From assembly GCF_003013815.1 (NCBI RefSeq), contig NZ_PRLH01000047.1, forward strand, positions 1-64,000: 64,000 nucleotides of DNA. The letters are read 5' to 3'. The DNA comes from Cyanothece sp. BG0011 (GTDB lineage Bacteria > Cyanobacteriota > Cyanobacteriia > Cyanobacteriales > Microcystaceae). The first letter of the stretch is position 1. Every line of letters starts with the position of its first letter. The position numbers and the translations under genes were made by a program. Positions 22,004-31,994 of the stretch are shown one piece after another. Below the pieces are notes generated by a model. It saw nothing but the letters and a program-made list of their open reading frames with translations, was not told the DNA's origin and made no database searches.

Positions 22004-24247
22004 TTAGAACCAATCATCGTCCTCTTCATCCCATTGATTTTCCGTTGGAATCCGACGAGAGCGATCGCGGGTATAGTAGCTATCTGACTCTCTGGGGGGA
22101 TATGGGCGCGGTTCAGACGGTGGACGACGACGGGATCTCGGACTAGGGCGTTCTTCTTGCCAGTCGTCATATTCATCTTCATAGCGATCGTAACGAGGGG
22201 GAGGAGAACCGTAGGTTTGACGCTCATCATAACGAGGAGGAGGAGAACCATAGGTTTGACGCTCATCGTAACGAGGGGGAGGAGAACCATAATCTCGTGG
22301 TTCTGGATAACGGGGCATTCCATAGTCATCCCCGTAAGTTCCTCGACGGGTTGTATAGGGATAGTCGTCTTCATCATCTCCCGTTAAGGTCTTACGAATG
22401 GACTCAAAAATGCCTTCATCTTCCTCATCATCGTATTGTAAGCGCACTTCTCGGTTCAGTTCATATAAAACATCTTGTAAGTCGGCTTGCGCTCGATCTA
22501 AGCGTCTTTCGTCATCTTGCTCCAAACTGTCGAGGATCTCTGCATTTAAGGATTCGATTTGACGACGATACCCACTGGTAAACTGAGTCCCAAAGTCTAA
22601 GGTAACGTCTTTTAATCGCCGTAATGCCTGATCGGTCAAGGCTTTGGCCTTGTTGCGTTTTTCGATCCGTTCTCTGCGTTGTCGATCTTCTTCAGCAAAT
22701 TGACTGGCTTCTTGGATCATGCGGTTAATTTCCCCTTCGCTGAGGGTTGAAGCCCCTTGTATGACCACACTTTGTTCTCTCCCTGTCGTGCGATCGCGGG
22801 CCGTCACTTGCAAAATACCATTGGCATCAATATCAAAGGCCACTTGCACTTGAGGAATGCCCCTCGGTGCCGGCGGTATCCCCGTTAATTTAAACCGTCC
22901 CAAGGATTTATTATCTTTGGCCATTTCCCTTTCTCCCTGGACCACATGAATTTCTACCATGGTTTGATTATTTTCCCCGGTCGAAAAGATGTCGGAACGA
23001 CGCACAGGAATAGTGGTGTTGCGAGGGATTAATTTTTTCGTGACACCGCCGATGGTTTCTAACCCCAAGGATAAGGGAGTCACGTCTAATAACAAGATTT
23101 CTTTGACTTCCCCTGCTAAAATACCGGATTGAATGGCGGCCCCCACTGCTACCACTTCATCGGGGTTAACGTTTTCGTTGGGTTCTTTGTCAATGAAACT
23201 CCGCACTAACGCTTTAATCATGGGCATTCGAGTTCCCCCACCCACTAACACCACCTCATCAATTTGTACGGGGGTTAATCTGGCATCATTTAAAGCCCGT
23301 TTGATAGGACGAGTCAGACGACTGACTAAATCGGCACAGAGGTCTTCAAATTGAGGGCGTGTGAGACGAGTTTCTAGGTGCTTAGGACCGTCTTCAGTGG
23401 CAGTAATGAAGGGGAGATTAATATCGGTGACACTGACCCCTGATAGCTCGATTTTCGCCTTTTCGGCTGCTTCTGTGAGTCGTTGTAATGCCTGTCTATC
23501 TTGACGAAGGTCTACTTTTTCTTGTTCTAAAAATTGTTCGGCTAACCAGTCTACAATGCGTTTATCAAAGTCTCCGCCGCCGAGTTGGGTATCCCCACTG
23601 GTCGATTTAACTTCAAACACCCCGTCACCCACTTCTAAGACGGAGACATCAAAGGTGCCTCCTCCTAAGTCAAACACAAGGATTTTTTGGGAAATTTGTT
23701 GATCTAACCCATAGGCCAATGACGCTGCGGTGGGTTCGTTGATGATGCGTAAAACCTCTAATCCGGCGATTCTCCCTGCATCTCTAGTGGCTTGGCGTTG
23801 GGAGTCGTTAAAATAGGCAGGAACGGTGATCACTGCGCCGGTGACCGGTTCCCCTAAGTAGCGTTCTGCTTCTTCTGCGAGTTTACGGAGAATTTTGGCT
23901 GAAATTTCTTCGGGGGCAAAGTCTCTCTTGAGACGAGGACATTTAATTTTAATGTTGCCGTATTCATCCCGACGGATGGTGTAGGGAACTTGTTTCGATT
24001 CGGGGGTTAATTCTGCATACTTTCGTCCCATAAAGCGTTTCACCCCGTAATAGGTATTCTGGGGGTTTAAAACTGCTTGTCGTCTAGCCATTTGTCCGAC
24101 GACCAATTCTCCATCTTTATTAAACCCAACCACAGAAGGGGTAGTACGCATTCCTTCTGAGTTGGCGATCACGACTGGCTTTCCGCCTTCCATTACGGCA
24201 ACGACAGAATTAGTTGTCCCCAGATCAATGCCGACTACTTTGCCCAT
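22004..24247 (-). CDS. dnaK3: Chaperone protein DnaK3 (HSP70 with long C-terminal extension)
   Basis: 747 aa. The ATPase domain begins [17 protein letters not shown] and has [14 protein letters not shown] and [14 protein letters not shown]. The substrate-binding domain runs to [16 protein letters not shown]. After about residue 610 there is a family-unusual acidic and Tyr/Pro/Arg-rich extension (about 130 aa), as in the thylakoid-associated, essential DnaK3 of cyanobacteria, and a tandem repeat of 13 residues around [13 protein letters not shown] (2-3 copies, 39-bp DNA unit at about 22200-22290). The dnaJ gene follows. Assigned to DnaK3 by length, extension and neighbour; in cyanobacteria several DnaK paralogues exist, so the number is inference. 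Start ATG 24247 gives [10 protein letters not shown]. Confidence 0.93.
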   Translation of the reverse strand: MGKVVGIDLGTTNSVVAVMEGGKPVVIANSEGMRTTPSVVGFNKDGELVVGQMARRQAVLNPQNTYYGVKRFMGRKYAELTPESKQVPYTIRRDEYGNIKIKCPRLKRDFAPEEISAKILRKLAEEAERYLGEPVTGAVITVPAYFNDSQRQATRDAGRIAGLEVLRIINEPTAASLAYGLDQQISQKILVFDLGGGTFDVSVLEVGDGVFEVKSTSGDTQLGGGDFDKRIVDWLAEQFLEQEKVDLRQDRQALQRLTEAAEKAKIELSGVSVTDINLPFITATEDGPKHLETRLTRPQFEDLCADLVSRLTRPIKRALNDARLTPVQIDEVVLVGGGTRMPMIKALVRSFIDKEPNENVNPDEVVAVGAAIQSGILAGEVKEILLLDVTPLSLGLETIGGVTKKLIPRNTTIPVRRSDIFSTGENNQTMVEIHVVQGEREMAKDNKSLGRFKLTGIPPAPRGIPQVQVAFDIDANGILQVTARDRTTGREQSVVIQGASTLSEGEINRMIQEASQFAEEDRQRRERIEKRNKAKALTDQALRRLKDVTLDFGTQFTSGYRRQIESLNAEILDSLEQDDERRLDRAQADLQDVLYELNREVRLQYDDEEDEGIFESIRKTLTGDDEDDYPYTTRRGTYGDDYGMPRYPEPRDYGSPPPRYDERQTYGSPPPRYDERQTYGSPPPRYDRYEDEYDDWQEERPSPRSRRRPPSEPRPYPPRESDSYYTRDRSRRIPTENQWDEEDDDWF
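22200..22295 (-). repeat. 39-bp in-frame tandem repeat in the DnaK3 tail
   Basis: The plus strand carries the strings GTTTGACGCTCATC(A/G)TAACGAGG at about 22214 and 22253, with GGAGGAGAACC between, giving a 39-bp period. The protein unit is [13 protein letters not shown]. Confidence 0.8.
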
Positions 24248-24348
24248 GTTTATTCTTTTCTCCAGCTACTCCATTTAATTGCGGTTGGTTCGTTCGAGAG
24301 TTTAGCTTGATTAAGTCTCGTTGACAATATTGTATCGAATTGTCGTCA

Positions 24349-24418
24349 GTATCAGTGAGCAGTGAACAGTTATCAGTCATCAGTTATCAGTTATCAGTTA
24401 TCAGTGACCAGTTATCAA
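24349..24418 (+). repeat. Short tandem repeat CAGTTATCAGT-type
   Basis: The 5'-region of the methyltransferase gene has about six near-copies of a 10-base unit (CAGTTATCAG, TTATCAGTTA). It includes AACAGTTATCAGTCATCAGT and later ACCAGTTATC. Low-complexity repeats of this kind are common in cyanobacterial intergenic DNA. No gene is involved. Confidence 0.75.
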
Positions 24419-24474
24419 AAGGGATTATACTATCTTTTATAAGATTAAAAAGTTTAATTAATTAAGATAAAAAA

Positions 24475-25230
24475 ATGAAACAATGGTACGAAGAGTTATT
24501 TGAGAATTATGCCCTTAAATATGAGCAAGAAGGTTTCACTCATGGCACGATGGGTGAGTGTGATTTTATCGAACAAGAAATCAATTATGACAAAAATACC
24601 CGAATCTTAGATATTGGCTGTGGAACGGGTAGACATTCTATTGAATTGGTCAAAAGAGGTTACGAAGTGGTAGGGATTGATTTATCTGAGTCCCTTTTAA
24701 ATCGGGCAAAAGAAAAAGCGAAAGAAGAAAACTTATCTCTTGAGTTCTATCAATATGATGCTCGAAATTTACCTTTTGTCGATGAGTTTGATTTAGTCTA
24801 TATTATGTGTGAGGGGGGTTTCTGTTTAATGGAAACCGATGAAATGAATTACCAAATTTTGGCCAGTGCAGCTAAAGCGTTAAAACCGGGTGGGCTGTTT
24901 ATTTTTACCGCTTTAAATGCTTTATATCCCCTGTATCATTCTGTTAAAGAGTTGATGGATGATAATCTTAATTCTGGAAACACAGAAGAACATTCTTTTG
25001 ATTTAATGACCTTTCGAGAGTCTAGCATTTTCAATATTGAAGATGATCTCGGCAATCAAAAAACAATTCACTGCAACGAAAGATATTATGTCCCCTCGGA
25101 AATTACCTGGTTATTACAAACACTAGGTTTTAAAAACATTGAGATTTTTGGCGCAAATCTTGGGGCTTTCAGTCGCAATGATTCATTATCACCCGATGAT
25201 TATGAAATGTTAGTAATTGCTAAAATCTGA
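24475..25230 (+). CDS. Class I SAM-dependent methyltransferase
   Basis: A 251-aa Rossmann methyltransferase. Motif I is ILDIGCGTGRHSIELVKRGYE (about residues 43-63), followed by acidic motif VVGIDLSESLL and motif VYIMCEGGFCLMETDE. The closing part carries KALKPGGLFIFTALN. The substrate is not evident; close relatives act on small molecules or ubiquinone-like lipids. No ribosome site is clear (TAAAAAAATG). It is transcribed away from dnaK3 across a repeat-containing intergenic region and converges with the phosphoribosyltransferase gene at 25237, only seven bases apart. Confidence 0.85.
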   Translation: MKQWYEELFENYALKYEQEGFTHGTMGECDFIEQEINYDKNTRILDIGCGTGRHSIELVKRGYEVVGIDLSESLLNRAKEKAKEENLSLEFYQYDARNLPFVDEFDLVYIMCEGGFCLMETDEMNYQILASAAKALKPGGLFIFTALNALYPLYHSVKELMDDNLNSGNTEEHSFDLMTFRESSIFNIEDDLGNQKTIHCNERYYVPSEITWLLQTLGFKNIEIFGANLGAFSRNDSLSPDDYEMLVIAKI

Positions 25231-25236
25231 GTTCAA

Positions 25237-25896
25237 TTAATGGGTCAATGAATATTCTTGAGCAAGAAATAATAAACTACAAACTTCTTCGTCAGTGGTT
25301 TGGGTAAAATCTTCGTACCAAAGGCTAATAGAATTCATATATTCTGGCATGGTTAAACACACTATTTGATCCACTTCTCCTCTTAATTCTTGACAAACCG
25401 AAGGCGGTGCAACGGGAACAGCAATAATAATCTTTTTGGCTTGCTGTTTTTTCATAATAGCGATCGCTGCTTTAATGGTTGAACCGGTAGCAATGCCATC
25501 ATCCACTAAAATAACGGTCTGATTATAAATTCTAGGAAAGGGTTTATCTCCCCGATAAACTTGTTCTCGACGGTGCAATTCTTTTTGTTCTTTTTGGGTG
25601 ACTTCTTCTATCACTTGAGGGGATATATTTGACCAATTAATAACATCTGTATTGAGAATTCTTGCCCCTCCTAAAGCAATGGCACCCATGGCTAATTCTG
25701 GACGGTTAGGAACCCCTAATTTTCTCACTAAACAAATATCGAGCGGCAGATTCAATTCTTTGCTAATACAGTAAGCAACGGGAACCCCTCCCCTAGGTAA
25801 AGCTAAAACCACCGTATTTTTCTGATTTTTATAGCTTGTTAATTTCTTGGCTAATTGTTGTCCTGCTGCTGTGCGATCATGAAAGCGACTATTCAT
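25237..25896 (-). CDS. Phosphoribosyltransferase family protein
   Basis: 219-aa type I phosphoribosyltransferase. It has the PRPP-binding motif VILVDDGIATGSTIKAAI (about residues 128-145) and an N-terminal VVLALPRGGVPVAYCI with a flexible hood. The C-terminal QIVCLTMPEYMNSISLWYEDF is typical of the cyanobacterial 'putative phosphoribosyl transferase' group that resembles ComF/RecF-like and DUF orphan proteins rather than a named purine or pyrimidine salvage enzyme. The nucleobase is unknown. Start 25896 gives MNSRFHDRTAAGQQL, the family N-terminus. Confidence 0.85.
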   Translation of the reverse strand: MNSRFHDRTAAGQQLAKKLTSYKNQKNTVVLALPRGGVPVAYCISKELNLPLDICLVRKLGVPNRPELAMGAIALGGARILNTDVINWSNISPQVIEEVTQKEQKELHRREQVYRGDKPFPRIYNQTVILVDDGIATGSTIKAAIAIMKKQQAKKIIIAVPVAPPSVCQELRGEVDQIVCLTMPEYMNSISLWYEDFTQTTDEEVCSLLFLAQEYSLTH

Positions 25897-25995
25897 GGTA
25901 TTTTTCCCCTAGATTGTGTTTTCCCCTAACTTCTTTTTTTGTAGCGTTTGGCTAGGATTAAAACTCATTTATCCTATTTATTCTAACATTTTCAG

Positions 25996-26976
25996 ATGGC
26001 TCAATCGGTCTTTGTGTTACAAAATATAAAGTCGATTTATCATTCTTGTTTAAAAATAATGCGATCGCCTCAACTTTGGCAAGTTACACTGATCTTAACC
26101 CTTGGGATTTTATCCGTTTCTTCTACAGCAATTTTTATCCGTCTTGCTTTGGAAGCTTCGGGAAAATTGGGACTAGAGTTTAGTCTTTTTTTAGCAGCGT
26201 CTCGTTTAATTATTGCTTCAATGGTTTTACTTCCTGCTTGGCGTACTGTTGTTAAAAATAAAGCCAGTGTCAAAGCTTATTATTATGCTGTGGGTGCAGG
26301 ATTTTCTTTAGCGTTTCATTTTATTTGTTGGATTACTTCTTTATCGTTTACCTCTATTGCAGCCTCGACGACTTTAGTCACCACTAATCCTATTTGGGTG
26401 GTTCTTTTATCGTGGTTTTGGTTTAAAGAAAAGCCGAAAAAATTAACTCTTTTCGGAATTTTGATTGCTTTATTAGGGGGCATTTTGATCACGTTAGGGG
26501 GCAATGATGCCAATAACGCTTATCGTCAACCTCTGTTAGGTAATACCTTAGCTTTGCTGGGAGCTTTTTTTGTTAGTTTCTATTTAATTTTTGGTAAAAT
26601 TGCTCAACAAGAAGGGTTAACTATTACCAGTTATAGTGTCATTGTTTATACTATGGCTGCTATCCTTCTTTTTCCTTTACCTTTTATGTTTGGTTCTGGT
26701 TATACGAATTATCCAAATTCTGTCTATTTTTACGTCCTTTTAATGGCCATTTTTTCTCAATTAATTGGTCATACTAGCATCAATTGGTCAGTGCGTTATG
26801 TGTCTCCGACTTTGGTGACTTTAGGAATTTTATTTGAACCCATTGGGTCTAGTTTCTTAGGGTTTATTATTTTTCAGGAAATACCTTCAATTTTTGTATT
26901 AATAGGAGCTATTATTATTTTAGTTGGTGTTATTATTGCTGTGATTAGTTCTCAAAATAAAGATAAATCCGTTTAG
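25996..26976 (+). CDS. EamA/DMT-superfamily permease
   Basis: 326-aa, about ten membrane helices in two EamA halves: an internal duplication (first half through LFGILIALLGGILITLGG, second with LLGNTLALLGAFFVSFYLI). The final helix reads SIFVLIGAIIILVGVIIAVIS. DMT permeases export amino acids, nucleosides or other metabolites, or transport sugar phosphates; the substrate cannot be told. The N-terminus has about 20 residues before helix 1. It is alone on its strand: the phosphoribosyltransferase gene upstream is divergent, 99 bp away. Confidence 0.88.
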   Translation: MAQSVFVLQNIKSIYHSCLKIMRSPQLWQVTLILTLGILSVSSTAIFIRLALEASGKLGLEFSLFLAASRLIIASMVLLPAWRTVVKNKASVKAYYYAVGAGFSLAFHFICWITSLSFTSIAASTTLVTTNPIWVVLLSWFWFKEKPKKLTLFGILIALLGGILITLGGNDANNAYRQPLLGNTLALLGAFFVSFYLIFGKIAQQEGLTITSYSVIVYTMAAILLFPLPFMFGSGYTNYPNSVYFYVLLMAIFSQLIGHTSINWSVRYVSPTLVTLGILFEPIGSSFLGFIIFQEIPSIFVLIGAIIILVGVIIAVISSQNKDKSV

Positions 26977-27370
26977 CCTTACTCGGTCAAATATTAAATA
27001 TTAATTTTTAACCCTTTCTTCTCAGAATTGAACTAACAATTATCTTCTCCATTTTGCTCTTAAATAATACCATTGATCTAGATAAACTTGTGGATAAGCT
27101 GATCTTAACTATCCCATTTATTTCGTATAAGCAGAGGAAGGGTATAACAAAATAATAGGAACTTTTGGCTAACGAGGATTTTCTAAGGGTTGATATCAAC
27201 AGAATAGGTAACTAAAGCGCAAATTAAAATCGCGATCGCCAACTTCTCTATAAAACTAAATCTCTTGTTTATTTTCGGCAAGCTTATTTAAGACAATACC
27301 CAGTAAACAATCAATTATAATTTTGTCGGTTAAGGTAAGTTTATGCTGACCATAGTCTTGCTTAATATAT
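26977..27370. other. Gene-poor AT-rich region upstream of the amidohydrolase remnant
   Basis: Nothing convincing. A 63-residue minus-strand frame (27008-27199) has no recognisable similarity and no ribosome site. One GCGATCGC palindrome lies near 27232. Confidence 0.5.
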
Positions 27371-27960
27371 CTAAATCTCAGTCAGTGCTTGCTTTTGCAT
27401 CAATTCAATGGTTAAACCACTCCCCTAAATAGTCATACTTTTTAATCCTATTACTTCAGAGAAGTTTGATGCTAGGGTTGAGCTAAACTGCCCCAAGAAT
27501 TCATCAAGATCCTTGATAGTATTGATTAAATTTTCTGCTAGGTATTCTAACCTAATTAATCGAAAATATGCAGTAAACTGTTGATGCTAATGCCCAGATA
27601 AAATATAATTAGCTAAAAAGCCATCATCTAAAAAAATGCTCCCTAATTTACCATAATTTAAACCTTTTTAGCTTAATTTTTCTATTCCTAATCTTTGAGG
27701 AATTGAGAGACTAGATTTTTCTGTGGGATCACAGTTTAATCACTGGCTAATATCCATTAAACTCCCTCTAAACCATAAGGTAGAATGGAGATGATCATTC
27801 ACAATTTCAGCGTCATTTCCTTCTGTAAATGCACTGAGATAAGCAATATTACTCATCTATTTTGGGTTTAACAAATTATGGCAGTGATGATCAATGGCTG
27901 GAATTTCAAGAATATCTTTTATATGTAGGATCTTTTCTCTCCCTGTCAACAATTTTCCCT
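27371..27960 (-). pseudogene. Decayed amidohydrolase-family gene (N-terminal part only)
   Basis: One minus-strand frame runs for about 195 codons with no shift but at least five in-frame stops: 27857-27859 (TAG), 27740-27742 (TGA), 27668-27670 (TAA), 27587-27589 (TAG) and 27425-27427 (TAG). The peptide sense is EIPAIDHHCHNLL, then NIAYLSAFTEGNDAE, SLSIPQRLGIEKLS, IFLDDGFLANYILSGH and FRLIRLEYLAENLI. HHCHNLL is the metal-binding HxH start of amidohydrolase_2-type enzymes, a class that in cyanobacteria has TIDHHCHN-like starts. The C-terminal half is missing. The TAG at 27587 likely replaced a TGG. A true start cannot be named. Family call is from remembered motifs. Confidence 0.65.
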
Positions 27961-28128
27961 TAAATATAGATCGTCAGACTCTAAAATCCCTGAAAAATCG
28001 AAAGTTATCTTTATCATAAACAAGACTTATTGTCAAATAGTTGCAAGAATAATTTACATTTGCTACTATCAGGATTATAGAAGGTAATCAAAAGCCTCTG
28101 GTGACTAACAATTACGGAGTGATTAACT

Positions 28129-28359
28129 ATGACTAAGTACAAATACACAAAAAATGCGATTTCCAGAAAGAGACAAAATGAAGGAATGAGTTTATTGTCT
28201 TTATTATTCTTTATGATGGGAGCCGTTAATGTCTATGGACATTTACAAGGCAATGATAACCAAGTCACCACCACTAACGATAACGACATGACTGGTTTAT
28301 TAAAAGTAGGTATTTTGGCTATGTTTTTAGCAGGGGTTATGGAACTTCTGGTTATTTAA
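28129..28359 (+). CDS. Small membrane protein, unknown function
   Basis: A 76-aa reading frame starting MTKYKYTKNAISRKRQNEGM, with GGAG 10 bases before the ATG. It has two hydrophobic stretches (LLSLLFFMMGAVNVYGHL and LLKVGILAMFLAGVMELLVI), probably two membrane helices with a polar Asn/Asp/Thr loop between. No family recognised. It has neighbours on both sides with room for its own promoter (a non-coding stretch of 170 bp before it). Confidence 0.6.
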   Translation: MTKYKYTKNAISRKRQNEGMSLLSLLFFMMGAVNVYGHLQGNDNQVTTTNDNDMTGLLKVGILAMFLAGVMELLVI

Positions 28360-28453
28360 CTTTATTTTTAAACTGAATTTTTTAATGAGAAAATTATCAT
28401 AAGGGAGTAACTAAAGTATCAATACTATCATCATTACTCCCCACTCAAATCAG

Positions 28454-29236
28454 TTAATTTTCAGGTTTTGTAAACCCATACTCTTCAAAGACAGCTTGAG
28501 CTTTGTCTTCCAATAAAAAGTTAACAAACTTTTTCGCCTCTTCAGGATTTTTGCTTTCTTTCACCACAGCAACAGGATAAACAATAGGGGAATGGGACCC
28601 TTTAGGTGCAGTGGCGGTTACTGTTACTTTATCAGAAATTTTTGCATCGGTACCATAAACAATACCAGCGTCAACATTGCCTGTTTCTACATAGAAAAGA
28701 ACTTGACGAACATCTTTTCCATAAACTAATTTTGGTGTTAACTTATCGTAGGACTTTAACGAGGTTAACACCTCTTTTCCATATTGGCCAGCCGGAACAC
28801 TATCAGGATCACCTAAAGCAATTTTATCTAACTTAGCAGTGGGTAACGTTTCAAAAGTAACTGATTCTTGGCTATCTTTTGGGGTGACTAAAACAACATT
28901 ATTTTCTAGTAAATTCTTACGAGTATCTGTCAATAATAAATCCTTATCTTGTAGTGCATTCATCTGCTTCGGTGCAGCAGAAATAAAGATATCTGTCGGC
29001 GCTCCTTGTTCAATTTGTTGTTGCAAAGAACCCGAAGAACCAAAGTTATAAACAATATCGACATTGGGGTTTTCTTGTTGGTAAATAGGTTGTACTGCTT
29101 TCATGGCATCTTGCACACTGGCCGCCACCGAGACAGTTAAGGTAACTTGAGGGGTATCCTGTTGATTAGAATTGGAACCCGTGCAAGCTGTCACAAAAGT
29201 GGCTAATGTTAAAGCAAGAAAATGTTTTCTTTTCAT
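28454..29236 (-). CDS. modA: Molybdate ABC transporter substrate-binding lipoprotein
   Basis: 260 aa. The N-terminus is a lipoprotein signal (LALTLATFVTAC, acylated Cys at residue 18), so the protein is anchored in the periplasmic face of the membrane. It belongs to the ModA family: LTVSVAASVQDAMKAVQPIY, FNFGSSGSLQQQIEQGAPTD-like sequence (YNFGSSGSLQQQIEQGAPTD), and VYGKDVRQVLFYVETGNVDAG. It binds molybdate or tungstate. ModB and ModC are not adjacent, but a molbindin-like gene lies at 32265. Start ATG 29236 gives MKRKHFLALT. Confidence 0.93.
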   Translation of the reverse strand: MKRKHFLALTLATFVTACTGSNSNQQDTPQVTLTVSVAASVQDAMKAVQPIYQQENPNVDIVYNFGSSGSLQQQIEQGAPTDIFISAAPKQMNALQDKDLLLTDTRKNLLENNVVLVTPKDSQESVTFETLPTAKLDKIALGDPDSVPAGQYGKEVLTSLKSYDKLTPKLVYGKDVRQVLFYVETGNVDAGIVYGTDAKISDKVTVTATAPKGSHSPIVYPVAVVKESKNPEEAKKFVNFLLEDKAQAVFEEYGFTKPEN

Positions 29237-29338
29237 GAAGATTGATGATCGTCTAATTGAACTAGAGGTATGCTAAAAACAATTATAGAATTGAGTCTAT
29301 AAAATTAACAATATTTTAATCTATTCGCCATTAAAACA

Positions 29339-31168
29339 ATGAACAGTGGCACGGCAAAACCTCAAGCGTCATCCTTATCTGAGGTCATCAAACAGTTAGA
29401 AACTTCCCCTGATGGTTTAAGCCAAGAAGAAGCCCAAAACCGTCTTAACCAATACGGTTACAATGAATTAGAAGACAAAAAAGTTAACCCCTTAATGATG
29501 TTGCTATCCTATTTCTGGGGTCCCATGCCTTGGATGATAGAAGCAGCCATTATTCTTTGTGCATTAGTGCAAGATTGGGTAGATTTTGGGATTATTTGTT
29601 TTCTGTTAATGGGTAATGCAGCCATCGGTTTTACCGAAGAAAAATCCGCCGGGGATGCAGTGGCCGCCCTCAAAGCGCAACTGGCCCGACAAGCTACTGC
29701 CAAACGAGATGGACAATGGAAAACCGTTCTCGCCAGGGAATTAGTTCCTGGGGATGTCATTCGCATCAAAATTGGGGATGTGTTGCCGGCTGATCTAAAA
29801 TTGTTTGACTGTGATCCCTTAACCATTGATCAAGCCGCCTTAACTGGGGAATCTTTGCCCGTTACCCGTGAAACCGGGGATCTGGTTTATTCCGGTTCCA
29901 TTCTCAAAAAAGGTCAAGCTGAGGCTGTCGTTACCAGTACCGGGGTTAACACCTTTTTCGGCAAAACTGCTAAATTAGTCAGCGAAGCCGAATCGACAGA
30001 CCACTTACAAGAAACGGTTCTCAAACTCTCAGATTATTTGATCATTATCAATATCATCCTCGTGGCCATTATCCTCTTAGTCAGGGTTCACGATGGGGAT
30101 AACTTTGTTCAAGTTCTCAAATATTGTCTCGTTTTAACTGTTGCCTCCATTCCCCTTGCCACTCCAACGGTATTGGCTGTCACCATGGCCATTGGGGCCC
30201 AACTGTTAGCCAAAAAAAACGCCCTCGTCACTCGTTTAGCTGCCATTGATGAACTGGCCGGGGTCAATATGTTATGTTCGGATAAGACGGGGACTTTAAC
30301 CCTTAATCAACTCTCATTAGGCGATCGCTGGACCTTGGAGAACATTGATCCTGAAGAAATGCTGTTATCAGCTGCCCTTGCCTCTCGCAGTGAAGATCAT
30401 GATCCCATCGATATCACCATTATTAATGGTTTAAAAAACCCCGATCAACTGCAAAATTATCAAATTACCCACTTTATCCCCTTTGATCCCGTTCGTAAAC
30501 GCACAGAAGCCGAAATTATCAGTCACGACGGCACAACCTTTAAAACCAGTAAAGGTGCGCCGCAAGTTATTTTAGAGTTAAGTCCGAATAAAATAGCGAT
30601 CGCCCCTCAAGTCAACGCCCAAATAGATGCTTTGGCCCAACGGGGTTATCGCGCTTTGGGGGTGGCGACGACGAATGAAGAGGGAGAATGGCAATTTTTA
30701 GGGATTCTGTCCTTATTTGATCCCCCTCGCCCTGATTCCCAGATCACCATCGAAAATGCCCGAAAATTGGGGGTTCCTCTGAAAATGATTACGGGGGATC
30801 AAGTGGCGATCGCCAAAGAAACCTGTCATCAATTAGGGTTAGGACAAAATGTCATCGATGCCCAGATTTTCCGAGAAACGTCCGCTTCTCAAATGAGTCA
30901 GTTAGCGAGGGAAATAAAATATGCTGATGGGTTTGGTCAAGTCTTTCCTGAAGATAAGTTTCATATTGTCGAAAGCTTACAAAAACAAGGGTATATTGTG
31001 GCGATGACGGGAGATGGGGTGAATGATGCTCCGGCCCTAAAACAGTCTAGCGCAGGAATTGCCGTTTCTGGGGCGACGGATGCAGCCAGGGCGGCTGCGG
31101 ATATTCTCACATCTTGCACCAAAACAAATAAACTTAATAATTATGACAAGGTAGTCAATTGTGAATAA
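29339..31168 (+). pseudogene. Proton-type P-type ATPase, N-terminal part; gene broken by MITE insertion
   Basis: The 5' part of a P3A-type (plasma-membrane H+-ATPase-like) pump. The cation-transporting N-terminus is followed by TGES in the actuator domain (ALTGESLPV), the phosphorylation motif DKTGTLT (about residue 317) and the hinge TGDGVNDAPALKQ (about 560). It goes wrong at codon ADI|, where an element starts at 31106; the last 21 residues (LTSCTKTNKLNNYDKVVNCE) come from the element. The remainder of the pump is at 31270-31986. If the element and one TATT copy are removed, the sequence reads ADIVLLTPGLSVI, as in intact pumps. The family would extrude protons across the plasma membrane. 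Neither fragment alone should function. The enzyme is complete otherwise, so the insertion may be recent. Confidence 0.92.
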
Positions 31169-31274
31169 TTTAGCATCAAAATTGAACACTTTTGCCTCTT
31201 GCCTCTTGCCTACCCCCCCTGCCCCCCTTTGAAAGGGGGGTGTGGGGGGTTTTAGCGAAGGTGCAAGATATGAG
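31106..31274 (+). mobile_element. MITE-like element, copy 3, inserted in the P-type ATPase gene (169 bp)
   Basis: Left end CTCACATCTTGCACC and right end GGTGCAAGATATGAG; target duplication TATT at 31102-31105 and 31275-31278. The first half is the same as copy 1 (5314), but the middle has its own palindrome of C and G runs (31210-31250, CCCCCC...GGGGGG). No reading frame for a transposase. The total insertion of 173 bp shifts the frame. Confidence 0.9.
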
Positions 31275-31986
31275 TATTGTTTTATTGACCCCTGGTTTAT
31301 CAGTCATTATCGATGCCATTAAACTGAGTCGTCAAATTTTTCTACGAATGCAAAGTTATTGCATTTATCGGGTGGTGGAAACCGTTCGTATTTTGTTCTT
31401 TGTGACTATCGCTATTTTAGTTTATGGGTCCTATCCTGTTACTGTAGTGATGTTGGTACTGTTGGCTTTAATTAACGATGGTTCAATGGTAACCATTGCT
31501 TATGACAATACCAGAATTCCTAAACAGCCTCAACGTTGGAATTTAACCTTTATTCTTAGTTTTGCAACGTTTCTAGGTTTAGTGGGAGTTATTGAGACTT
31601 TTCTGCTCTATTATTACACGGAAATTTATCTCCAGTTGTCCCATGAAATGGTACAAACTCTGATTTATTTACACCTAGCAGTTGGGGGAATGATGACTAT
31701 TTATGTAACAAGGGTGCAAGGCCCTTTTTGGTCAGTTTCGCCGGCTAAAACCATGTTAATGGCAACTGGGTTATCGGTGGCTATTTCTACTATTTTAGGC
31801 TGGTTTGGCATATTAATGGCTCCGGTTGGCTTTTGGTGGACCTTTGCCAGTTGGGGTTATGCCTTTGTTTGGTTCTTAATTTTTGATTGGTTAAAACTGT
31901 GGTTATACCGTCTCTTGAACAAGAAAAAAGTGGTTATGTTGGGACAACGTTATCTTCGTATTTGGAAGCAATTCAGTGGTGATTAA
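31270..31986 (+). pseudogene. Proton-type P-type ATPase, C-terminal part
   Basis: The remaining transmembrane part, from SIVLLTPGLSVIIDAIKLSR onward: about six membrane segments (ETVRILFFVTIAILVYG, MVLVLLALINDGSMV with the conserved NDG, MMTIYVTRVQGPFWS, WWTFASWGYAFVWF). An open frame extends back to 31192 through the element, but the native sense starts only at the ATATGAGTATT junction; the ATG there (31270) is supplied by the element. Translation of this fragment would give a membrane stub without catalytic domains. Confidence 0.88.
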
Positions 31987-31994
31987 ATGGTATG

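Noticed and set aside
24349-24418. CRISPR-like direct repeats
   Set aside because: Units are 10 bases and directly adjacent with no unique spacers; this is a short tandem repeat.
27008-27199. 63-residue minus-strand reading frame
   Set aside because: No ribosome site, no recognisable motif and random-looking composition in an AT-rich gene-poor stretch.
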